Positions 1 through 5,288 of a DNA stretch of 5,311 bases are shown piece after piece. Each line of letters opens with the position of its first letter. Position 1 is the stretch's first letter. Under the pieces are notes generated by a model. It did not search any database. It worked only from the letters and a program-made list of their open reading frames with translations, and was not told the DNA's origin. The stretch is from an uncultured Streptococcus sp. (GTDB lineage Bacteria; Bacillota; Bacilli; Lactobacillales; Aerococcaceae): the NCBI GenBank assembly GCA_916049935.1, contig CAJZJI010000074.1:1-5311 (forward strand), in the 5' to 3' direction. The position numbers were made by a program, and so were the translations under genes.

Positions 1-1603
1 ATGGTTGGTTAACGGCAGCGCCTGTTACCCCATTGACTTGGTTCATCGCGTGTGTTGCGATTCCATATGAATCTGGAGCATCCCCTTCATCTAATGGTAA
101 GAAGCCAAGCATTGCGGATTGCTTACCAGAAGAAACAATATATAAACCAATTTCCGAAGCTCCACGTGTCATTACCACTGGAACTGCAAACTTACTTGCA
201 GAATAGTTAGGACCGAATACACCAGTTCCTAACCCACCTGTTGTTTGATCAGGACTTCCATAATATTTCCACGCTACCGTTTTGCCTTCTTCGCCAACAG
301 CTGTTGCTCTTTTTAAAAGGTTTAAGTTAGTTGAGTAAAGATTGACTCCATCTACGGTAGTACTGTTAGTTTTTGTTGGGTCAAATAGTGCTTCTGTATT
401 CTGAGGAATATAGCGCTTCGTATTTTTATCATTGTTCTTTAACCATTCCCCAACATGTTGCCACCCACTACCATTCGTAGTGAAGAGTGTTAACTCTCCA
501 GGGTTTGCTGATTCTCCATCGGCCATTACAATCGCTGGTTTTACAGATTTACCCTTGTAGGTTGCTGAAACCTCAAATTGAACCCCAATATTTCCGCCAT
601 CGAATTCAGAAGAAATCGTTGTACTCTTCGTTCCTGTATCAATTCCTTCTTTACGAATTTCAGTCCATTTGTTTTGAGGGTCAGCAATTACACGTGCTTC
701 TTCTTTATTTTTAAAAGCAGCATTTGTTTTTGGATTTGTTGTCGTGTTAATGTAACCATTTTTTGCATTTGGATCGTACGTTGCTTTTTCAGCATCTGTA
801 GCACCTTGATTTTCCAATCGATTTTTATAAATCTCTGTTGCTTGGAATGGTTTTAAAGATTTCACTTTAATTTTTACAATATAGCCAGGCATAACTTCTT
901 TTGTATAAGTAGCCCCTACCGTTAGAGCTAAGTGGCCATCTGCTGTAGTTTCAGCACCCGTCCAGTTTGCCTTATCACCGAAATCTAACCAAGATACTTG
1001 CTTTAATAATTGTTCTGCTAAAATTTGTGGTGTGAAACCAGGTTTTTCAACTTTTGGAGTTGAAGTTGCATCTACAACATCTTCTCCCACCTTGTCATCT
1101 GAAGTTGCAGCAGGAGTCGCACCAGCATCACGTCTTGTACGAGTACGTGGTTTATTTTCTTCAGCTACTGTCGTTTCTTCTTTTTTCTCTGGAGCTGCTG
1201 TTGTTTCTTCTGCTTTCTCTGGAGCTGCTGTTGTTTCTTCTGCTTTCTCTGGAGCTGCTGTTTTTTCTTCTTTCTTTTCAGCTGCCGCAGTTGTTTCTTC
1301 AGTTTTTTCTGCTGGAGTTACTCCTTCAGCTGCAGTAGTTGCTTCTGGTTTTTCTACAGCAACTTCGTAAACTGCTTTGTCGTCTTCGACCGTATCTTTC
1401 TTCTCTTCTGCAGGTTTTGCTGTTGTTTCTGCAGTAGTTGCTTCAACAGTGTCCGCGTGTACAATTGTTTGCCCTTGTACAAACATGAAACCTAATGCAA
1501 CAGCTACTGAAGCTGTTCCCATGCTTAATTTCTTGATTGCATAACGTGTTACTTTTGAACGATTTTTACGTTCATTCATTTGAATATTTTTTGAACTAAA
1601 CAT
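1..1603 (-). CDS. cshA: CshA-type fibrillar surface adhesin, N-terminal part (gene runs off the left edge)
   Basis: This is the first 534 codons of a large cell-wall adhesin; no stop codon is reached before the edge. The start at 1603 follows AGGAAAGAGG six bases upstream. A YSIRK-like signal is visible: a basic N-terminus, then YAIKKLSMGTASVAVALG from residue 21, with likely cleavage after VHA at residue 50. Residues about 52-150 are a low-complexity Ala/Glu/Lys/Thr/Pro stretch with 10-residue repeats, then an Arg-rich RTRTRRD at 153-159. From about residue 185 to the edge the sequence resembles the non-repetitive CshA domain 2: WLDFGDKANW near 204, ANPGELTLFTTNGSGW, and SSGKQSAMLGFLPLDEGDAP close to the end. 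Known CshA proteins form surface fibrils that bind host ligands such as fibronectin and are sortase-anchored; the repeat region and any LPXTG motif would lie outside this window. The symbol is given by family resemblance, not proven orthology. Confidence 0.9.
   Translation of the reverse strand, partial: MFSSKNIQMNERKNRSKVTRYAIKKLSMGTASVAVALGFMFVQGQTIVHADTVEATTAETTAKPAEEKKDTVEDDKAVYEVAVEKPEATTAAEGVTPAEKTEETTAAAEKKEEKTAAPEKAEETTAAPEKAEETTAAPEKKEETTVAEENKPRTRTRRDAGATPAATSDDKVGEDVVDATSTPKVEKPGFTPQILAEQLLKQVSWLDFGDKANWTGAETTADGHLALTVGATYTKEVMPGYIVKIKVKSLKPFQATEIYKNRLENQGATDAEKATYDPNAKNGYINTTTNPKTNAAFKNKEEARVIADPQNKWTEIRKEGIDTGTKSTTISSEFDGGNIGVQFEVSATYKGKSVKPAIVMADGESANPGELTLFTTNGSGWQHVGEWLKNNDKNTKRYIPQNTEALFDPTKTNSTTVDGVNLYSTNLNLLKRATAVGEEGKTVAWKYYGSPDQTTGGLGTGVFGPNYSASKFAVPVVMTRGASEIGLYIVSSGKQSAMLGFLPLDEGDAPDSYGIATHAMNQVNGVTGAAVNQP
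1171..1320 (-). repeat. 30-bp tandem repeats inside the adhesin gene
   Basis: Five consecutive 30-bp units encode 10-residue blocks at about residues 95-144 of the adhesin. Read in protein order they are AEKTEETTAA, AEKKEEKTAA, PEKAEETTAA, PEKAEETTAA and PEKKEETTVA. The units at 1201-1230 and 1231-1260 are identical in DNA, while the flanking ones have diverged. The block is in frame, so gain or loss of units would change stalk length without breaking the gene. Confidence 0.9.
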
Positions 1604-1675
1604 CTTATACCTCTTTCCTTTTGATTATTTTTTAACTTCGATAATTTGTGATTTTTCACCGAACAGGAAATAAAT

Positions 1676-1695
1676 TTTACCCTTATTCAGGTAAA
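1676..1695. promoter_or_regulatory. Inverted repeat at the presumed adhesin transcription start
   Basis: TTTACC and GGTAAA form a perfect 6-bp inverted repeat around an 8-base spacer. It sits just downstream of the proposed -10 box and spans the expected start site near 1690, so it is better placed to be a protein-binding site than an mRNA hairpin. No known regulator box is recognised. The match is short enough to arise by chance in AT-rich DNA. Confidence 0.25.
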
Positions 1696-1696
1696 C

Positions 1697-1725
1697 ATAA
1701 TACCATACCTAATCTGATTTTCCAA
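1697..1725 (-). promoter_or_regulatory. Promoter of the adhesin gene
   Basis: On the minus strand, TTGGAA (1720-1725) is followed by exactly 17 bases and then TATTAT (1697-1702). TGG directly before the -10 gives an extended -10 (TGn). Transcription would start near 1690, leaving a leader of almost 90 bases before the ATG. Within the gap between the two minus-strand genes this is the best match I see, and it supports transcription of the adhesin separately from the carboxypeptidase. Confidence 0.6.
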
Positions 1726-1807
1726 CTGTTTCTACTTGAATTCCATTACAATTAGGTTACATTTTACTTGTGAATTGATTACTCAAAATTCTGACAATTC
1801 AAATATG

Positions 1808-1840
1808 AAAAAAGCGTGAATACCACATCTAGTGTTTTCA
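1808..1840 (-). terminator. Probable rho-independent terminator of the carboxypeptidase gene
   Basis: Read on the minus strand, TGAAAACAC and GTGGTATTCA can pair around a five-base TAGAT loop, with one mismatch and one bulged base, and are followed by CGC and a run of six T (complement of 1808-1813). It lies about 70 bases past the carboxypeptidase stop and upstream of the adhesin promoter, where a terminator is expected. The stem is AT-rich and imperfect, so efficiency is uncertain. The rest of the 306-base gap (1604-1909) shows nothing beyond the adhesin promoter and its leader. Confidence 0.45.
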
Positions 1841-1909
1841 TTTGTTTTCAACATATCCAATGTGTTTTTTCTTAAAATTAGTACAGATTTTTTGAAACGA
1901 ATACAGATT

Positions 1910-3280
1910 CTACTTTTGTCTTCTTCTTAATCGCTCCTTTCTCCTTCTCATTTTTTTCTTAATTTTTAAAATCATTACTACAATCAATAAAACTCCTAAC
2001 AATCCAAGCCAAACTATAAATGGAACTCTCATTAGGAAACGAAGTACGCCTTTAATCATTTCCTTAGGAGTTTTTTCTTCTACTTGAGTTGTTTCGATAT
2101 ACGTTGATTCCACGGCATCATTGGCTGCTGGCTCTACTTTTACTGCAACCTCTTTACCATACAGCGTGCCATATAGAGTTTGGACTTTTAATGTGTTTCC
2201 TTCTAGTGCGTACACGGGTTCTTTCCCTTTTTCTACGTATACATCAACTGTATGCTCTACTGTTACTTTTTGTCCATTGATTGTTTGAGTACCTGGATTA
2301 AATACTGTCTTATGCTCGAAGTTTTTAAAAATATATTGCAATAATGCATTCCCGATTTTATGACGATTATATTCACCATGATGATCCTCAAAATTTCCGA
2401 CTCCCAGAATCACTTCGACGAGCTCTACACCGTCTTGTTTGTAGATTCCGATATAATTAAATCCATCTCTTTCACTCGTACCAGTCTTCAATCCAACGAT
2501 TCCAGGATACGCCAACAAATCCCCTTCTACTGAATGGTTCGTATTCGTAATCGTTCTGGCATATGGCGTTCCACTCATGACGGTTAATTCTTTATTCTTC
2601 GTAATTTCTGTTATTTCTGGATGCGCCTTTAACATCGCTACAACCATCTTCGCTAAATCTCTAGCCGTTGATTGATTCGTTTCCGTTGAAGGATATCGTT
2701 GAACTGTATATAACCCTTCAAAATCATGCGTAACTGCGCCCGATGCTCCAACAAACTTAGTATTGGTCATTCCCAGTTCTTGCGCCTTTTGATTGATTAA
2801 ATCCACATAATCATCGGTATTAGGATTAATCAGATTTGCCAACATCAAAACTGCAGCGTTTGACGAAGGAAGTAGCGCCATCTTAATCAGCTCGCTAACT
2901 GGATATTCCACTCCCTCTACAATTGGCGAATTGCTAAGGTTTGTTAGATTCGATATCGCTTGGTCGTTCTTTGACGCAACGACTTTATCCTCCAGCTTAA
3001 TTTTGCCAATCTTAATCGCGTCATACACCATAAAGATGGTCATGAGTTTACTCAGACTCGCCGGATCCACTACATTATCAGGATTCTCCTGAAATAGAAT
3101 CTCTCCATTCGAGAGGTTTACGACGATATCTCCTTTAGGTGTGTCGGCTTCGGATACAGATTTTCCCTCGTTCTTTGTAATCGTAATACTTGATTCTTGT
3201 GCAAGTACAGTTGTGATTGGTGCCAACATCCCAGTAAGCACGACACAACTCATTGCAATTTTGAGTAATTTTTTCACCAT
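1910..3280 (-). CDS. dacA: D-alanyl-D-alanine carboxypeptidase, DacA/PBP5 type (peptidase S11)
   Basis: This 456-residue low-molecular-weight penicillin-binding protein removes the terminal D-alanine from peptidoglycan pentapeptides on the outer face of the membrane, limiting cross-linking. The three active-site motifs are present in order: SLSK at 75-78 (nucleophile Ser75, Lys78), SSN at 139-141, and KTG at 265-267. A signal peptide covers residues 1-27 (VVLTGMLAPITTVLA). After the catalytic domain come a beta-rich C-terminal domain (about 325-385), a linker, a hydrophobic membrane segment at about 418-439, and a strongly basic tail (KIKKKMRRRKERLRRRQK). The frame stays open 21 codons upstream, but the ATG at 3280 is chosen because it follows AGGGGG and begins directly with the signal peptide. 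The gene has its own promoter and a probable terminator, so it is likely monocistronic. Family assignment is secure; the C-terminal anchor is the only unusual part. Confidence 0.95.
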   Translation of the reverse strand: MVKKLLKIAMSCVVLTGMLAPITTVLAQESSITITKNEGKSVSEADTPKGDIVVNLSNGEILFQENPDNVVDPASLSKLMTIFMVYDAIKIGKIKLEDKVVASKNDQAISNLTNLSNSPIVEGVEYPVSELIKMALLPSSNAAVLMLANLINPNTDDYVDLINQKAQELGMTNTKFVGASGAVTHDFEGLYTVQRYPSTETNQSTARDLAKMVVAMLKAHPEITEITKNKELTVMSGTPYARTITNTNHSVEGDLLAYPGIVGLKTGTSERDGFNYIGIYKQDGVELVEVILGVGNFEDHHGEYNRHKIGNALLQYIFKNFEHKTVFNPGTQTINGQKVTVEHTVDVYVEKGKEPVYALEGNTLKVQTLYGTLYGKEVAVKVEPAANDAVESTYIETTQVEEKTPKEMIKGVLRFLMRVPFIVWLGLLGVLLIVVMILKIKKKMRRRKERLRRRQK

Positions 3281-3284
3281 TTTT

Positions 3285-3290
3285 CCCCCT
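3285..3290 (-). promoter_or_regulatory. Ribosome binding site that fixes the dacA start
   Basis: AGGGGG on the minus strand lies four bases before the ATG at 3280. No comparable site precedes the upstream in-frame ATG at 3343. The proposed promoter at 3305-3333 also lies inside that longer reading frame, which argues against it. Confidence 0.75.
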
Positions 3291-3304
3291 AATGTCTTAC
3301 TATC

Positions 3305-3333
3305 ATCATATGAAATCCTTTCCAAAAGTTCAA
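3305..3333 (-). promoter_or_regulatory. Promoter of dacA
   Basis: The minus strand reads TTGAAC (3328-3333), a 17-base spacer, then TATGAT (3305-3310). The -10 matches the consensus at 5 of 6 positions and the -35 at 4 of 6. Transcription would start near 3298, giving a short leader that just contains the ribosome binding site. It lies back to back with the upstream region of the Nudix-Tag gene. Confidence 0.6.
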
Positions 3334-3354
3334 TACTTTCCATATTAAAAAATC

Positions 3355-3383
3355 TTTACATTTCTTCGAAAAATGACTACTCT
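3355..3383 (+). promoter_or_regulatory. Possible promoter of the Nudix-Tag gene
   Basis: TTTACA (3355-3360, 5 of 6 to consensus) is followed by 17 bases and TACTCT (3378-3383), a poor -10 with three matches. No better pair was found in the 122-base divergent region. The gene may be weakly expressed or activator-dependent, or the true promoter may be different. Confidence 0.25.
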
Positions 3384-3390
3384 TAGAACT

Positions 3391-3398
3391 AGAGGTGA
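3391..3398 (+). promoter_or_regulatory. Ribosome binding site that fixes the Nudix-Tag start
   Basis: AGAGGTGA ends four bases before the ATG at 3403. An in-frame ATG at 3373 would add ten residues (MTTLRTRGDN) unlike any Nudix N-terminus, lacks a ribosome binding site, and places this motif inside the coding region. Confidence 0.75.
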
Positions 3399-3402
3399 CA
3401 AT

Positions 3403-4398
3403 ATGAGACATTTAACCAGAAGTGCTGTCTTTCTCTTCTTTACAAAAGGAAAAAAGGTACTGCTTCAAAAACGAATGAACACAGGATTTATGGACGGCTA
3501 TTATGACGCAACTGTCAGCGGGCATATCGAAGCCAATGAATCCATTACACAAGCTGCCTTGCGTGAAACGCGTGAAGAAATCGGCCTCGAAATCCCTTCA
3601 AGCGCCCTTTCTTTCTACACGACGCTTCATATGCATTTTGACGAACATGATTATTTCTATTTCTACTTCCATGTAGATGTAACCACTCTTCCGAACTTTG
3701 AAATTCATAACGGCGAGCCTGGAAAAATTGAAGAATTCAAATGGTTCCCTTTAGCGAAACTCCCCAAGAAGATTTCAGATTTTAATAAAGCAGCTCTCGA
3801 AAACCTTCAAACGGGTAATCCCCTTTCTGAATTTGGCTGGCCACAGACCCCTGAAAAATGTTCTTGGGCCTATCACTCACAAAAGATGATGGATTACCAC
3901 GATAACGAATGGGGTGTCCCTTGCCACGATGACCAAGCACTCTTCGAACGATTGACTTTGGAAACGATGCAAGCAGGCCTTAGCTGGGCTACGATTCTCA
4001 ATAAGCGCGAAAACTTCAGAGAGGCTTTTGACAACTTCGATATCCAAATGGTTGCTAAGTATGACGAAGCTAAAGTTCAATCTCTTCTTCAAAATGAAGG
4101 CATTATTCGCAATCAACTGAAGATTCGGGCCGCTATCGCAAACGCCAAAGCGATTCTTGCTATCCAAGAAAAGTATGGTAGCTTCTACGCTTTTTGTTGG
4201 AGCTTTGTCGACCATAAACCCATCATCAATGAATACACTACTATGGCAGAAGTTCCAGCCTTTACGCCACTTGCTGAAAAGTTCCGCAACGCTCTTCTCA
4301 AAAAAGGTTTTAAGTTTGTCGGACCAACGATTGTCTACTCCTTTATGCAATCTGTTGGCATGGTAAACGACCATTTAACAACTTGTCCATGTAAATAA
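3403..4398 (+). CDS. Fusion of a Nudix hydrolase and DNA-3-methyladenine glycosylase I (Tag)
   Basis: This 331-residue protein has two catalytic domains. Residues 1 to about 138 are a Nudix hydrolase, with the full box running from Gly40 (GHIEANESITQAALRETREE) to Gly61: Glu46, Arg54, Glu55, Glu58 and Glu59 supply the metal-binding pattern. Residues about 150-331 are Tag, which excises 3-methyladenine from alkylated DNA to begin base-excision repair. The Tag zinc site is intact (Cys153, His166, His324, Cys328), with spacing matching Escherichia coli Tag as I recall it (Cys4, His17, His175, Cys179). The catalytic-pocket residues Glu187 and Trp195 and the motifs YHDNEWG and KGFKFVGPTI are also present. 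The two halves join through a short linker with no internal start signal, so this is a true single-frame fusion. The Nudix substrate cannot be told from sequence; a damaged nucleotide would fit the repair partner, but that is inference. Confidence 0.93.
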   Translation: MRHLTRSAVFLFFTKGKKVLLQKRMNTGFMDGYYDATVSGHIEANESITQAALRETREEIGLEIPSSALSFYTTLHMHFDEHDYFYFYFHVDVTTLPNFEIHNGEPGKIEEFKWFPLAKLPKKISDFNKAALENLQTGNPLSEFGWPQTPEKCSWAYHSQKMMDYHDNEWGVPCHDDQALFERLTLETMQAGLSWATILNKRENFREAFDNFDIQMVAKYDEAKVQSLLQNEGIIRNQLKIRAAIANAKAILAIQEKYGSFYAFCWSFVDHKPIINEYTTMAEVPAFTPLAEKFRNALLKKGFKFVGPTIVYSFMQSVGMVNDHLTTCPCK

Positions 4399-4441
4399 AA
4401 AAATATCGTTATACCTTATACGGTATAACGATATTTTTTTT
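4397..4441. terminator. Bidirectional rho-independent terminator
   Basis: A perfect 19-bp stem (4397-4415 with 4422-4440) encloses a six-base TTATAC loop. The plus strand ends in eight T (4434-4441), and the minus strand ends in seven T (complement of 4397-4403). It lies between converging genes and overlaps the stop codons of both: the last two bases of the Nudix-Tag TAA and the last base of the stop of the gene on the other strand. It should end transcription from both sides. Confidence 0.92.
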
Positions 4442-4808
4442 AATCTAATGTTGCTCGACTCAATAAGTCCGTCATTTCACTCTCATCGTCGAATAACGCT
4501 TTAAATCCAACAGCAAACTTCTTCACTGCTTCCACATCTTCTGATCCAATTGAAAACAATCCCGCTTCCGAATCAAACGACAATGCGTCTACTAATTCTG
4601 GCATCTTTTCTTCTAGAAAGACAGTCGCTAGCGAATTCCAATCATAGCCATTTCCAAGGAATCCCTCTTCTTGCCGTGTATCAAACACATTTTGTTTATA
4701 GTCTTCATTTAACCAGAGCACCAGCGTTGCCCATACATCCTCTGTCCCCTCATCAAATACCATGAGTTTAAAAGGTTCTAATTGTTCATTTAAATCTTCG
4801 TACGACAT
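4440..4808 (-). CDS. Small acidic protein resembling the Imm51 immunity family
   Basis: This 122-residue protein has no signal peptide, membrane segment or cysteine. It is strongly acidic, with 29 Asp/Glu against 8 Lys/Arg, which is common in immunity proteins that cover a basic toxin surface. The pattern GYDWNSLATVFLEEKMPEL (54-72), FDSEAGLF (78-85), SEDVEAVKKFA (89-99) and the ending DLLSRATLD match what I recall of Imm51, a family attached to polymorphic toxins. The start at 4808 follows GAGGAG nine bases upstream, and a promoter sits just before it. No toxin gene is visible next to it, so it is an orphan within this window or belongs to a locus further right. The family call rests on memory of the motif pattern, with no search run; otherwise it is a hypothetical protein. 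That it is a real gene is well supported. Confidence 0.62.
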   Translation of the reverse strand: MSYEDLNEQLEPFKLMVFDEGTEDVWATLVLWLNEDYKQNVFDTRQEEGFLGNGYDWNSLATVFLEEKMPELVDALSFDSEAGLFSIGSEDVEAVKKFAVGFKALFDDESEMTDLLSRATLD

Positions 4809-4838
4809 CCACTACGACTCCTCATTTCATTTTCCTCT

Positions 4839-4867
4839 ATTCTACTCATCATCACACCATTTGTCGA
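4839..4867 (-). promoter_or_regulatory. Promoter of the Imm51-like gene
   Basis: The minus strand reads TCGACA (4862-4867), a 17-base spacer, then TAGAAT (4839-4844). Each hexamer matches the consensus at 5 of 6 positions. Start would be near 4832, leaving a leader of about 24 bases. This gives the gene its own expression, as expected for a solitary immunity gene. Confidence 0.65.
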
Positions 4868-4873
4868 GCCACT

Positions 4874-4981
4874 CCCATAAGAAGCACACTCTCTATCCCA
4901 GCACCGATCCATTTACGAAGGTGTTGAAATCACGGATGAGGAAACTACCCAAATAAATTATTTCACCAAACAGATTCCTAA
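4874..4981. repeat. Long direct repeat, copy A
   Basis: This 108-base stretch recurs at 5064-5172, 190 bases to the right, with 14 mismatches and one single-base gap (about 87% identical). A 34-base block at 4920-4953, containing TTGAAATCACGGATGAGG, is identical in both. The left end lies just upstream of the -35 box of the Imm51-like gene. Relative to copy B it lacks one A after CCCAAA, which closes a reading frame (KVLKSRMRKLPK, then stop) that stays open in copy B. No terminal inverted repeats or target duplications were seen. Function unknown. Confidence 0.85.
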
Positions 4982-4999
4982 ATTACCATATTTGGTAAT
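4982..4999. repeat. Perfect palindrome between the two repeat copies
   Basis: ATTACCA and TGGTAAT pair perfectly over 7 bp around a TATT loop, immediately after repeat copy A. There is no T-run on either side, so it is not a convincing terminator. It could be an operator or a small RNA hairpin. It has no counterpart after copy B. Confidence 0.4.
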
Positions 5000-5063
5000 C
5001 AAAAACACGAAGTAATTTCGAAGTCTATAGTGGTAACAATAGCGACCACAACTGATACTCAAT

Positions 5064-5172
5064 CCGATGAGGAGCACGCATTTTATCGCAGCACCGGTCA
5101 ATTTACGAGGGTGTTGAAATCACGGATGAGGAAACTACCCAAAATAGATTATTTCGCCAAACAGACTCCTAA
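5064..5172. repeat. Long direct repeat, copy B
   Basis: This is the second copy of the repeat at 4874-4981, with one extra A at about 5144. A plus-strand frame without stops runs from 4982 through this copy to TAA at 5192-5194 and includes FTRVLKSRMRKLPKIDYFAK. It has no ATG near its beginning and no ribosome binding site, so I do not call it a gene. Similarity to the region after copy A may continue weakly (AAAACAC with AAG close by in both), but it is not alignable with confidence. Confidence 0.85.
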
Positions 5173-5254
5173 TGCACCCTCCTTTTTAAGGTAAAACACA
5201 AAGAGCCTCGGATACCAATAATCATAAGAATAACGTGCGTAACCAATGTGAATT

Positions 5255-5288
5255 ACACTCTCTTGAAAATTTATTTTCTAGAGAGTGT
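5255..5288. repeat. Long AT-rich hairpin near the right edge
   Basis: ACACTCTCT and AGAGAGTGT form a perfect 9-bp stem. After one T-T mismatch, GAAAA and TTTTC add five more pairs around a TTTA loop. Neither strand shows a T-run directly after the stem, so it is not a standard terminator. Between 5173 and the window end I see no gene on either strand apart from this structure; what follows (5289-5311) is too short to interpret. Confidence 0.6.

Noticed and set aside
487..856. Two overlapping plus-strand open frames rich in Phe, Leu and Cys
   Set aside because: Both lie opposite the well-supported adhesin coding sequence and have compositions typical of antisense frames.
1032..1370. Plus-strand open frame of 112 codons rich in Ser, Ala, Val and Phe
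   Set aside because: It is the antisense of the repeated stalk region of the adhesin. Its openness and repeats follow from the 30-bp units on the coding strand, and it has no ribosome binding site.
1850..1871. Plus-strand ACAT-ATGT hairpin followed by six T
   Set aside because: The stem is only four pairs and no plus-strand gene precedes it, so the T-run is likely incidental.
2089..2280. Plus-strand open frame of 63 codons, Leu-rich
   Set aside because: It is antisense to the C-terminal part of dacA with no start signal.
3281..3343. Upstream extension of dacA by 21 codons
   Set aside because: It would place MESIELLERI before the signal peptide, lacks a ribosome binding site and contains the likely dacA promoter.
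3877..4374. Minus-strand open frame of 165 codons
   Set aside because: It is entirely antisense to the Tag domain, whose zinc and catalytic residues are conserved on the plus strand.
4762..4956. Plus-strand open frame of 64 codons ending inside repeat copy A
   Set aside because: It begins opposite the start of the Imm51-like gene and runs across that gene's promoter. The Ser/His-rich first half looks like an antisense shadow; only the last residues belong to the repeat.
4874..5172. CRISPR array
   Set aside because: There are only two copies, each about 108 bp with internal substitutions, and no short regular repeats with equal spacers.
4874..5172. T-box leader, fluoride or other known riboswitch
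   Set aside because: I looked for the T-box AGGGTGGNACCGCG segment and other familiar conserved cores and did not find them. No terminator or downstream gene follows either copy within view.
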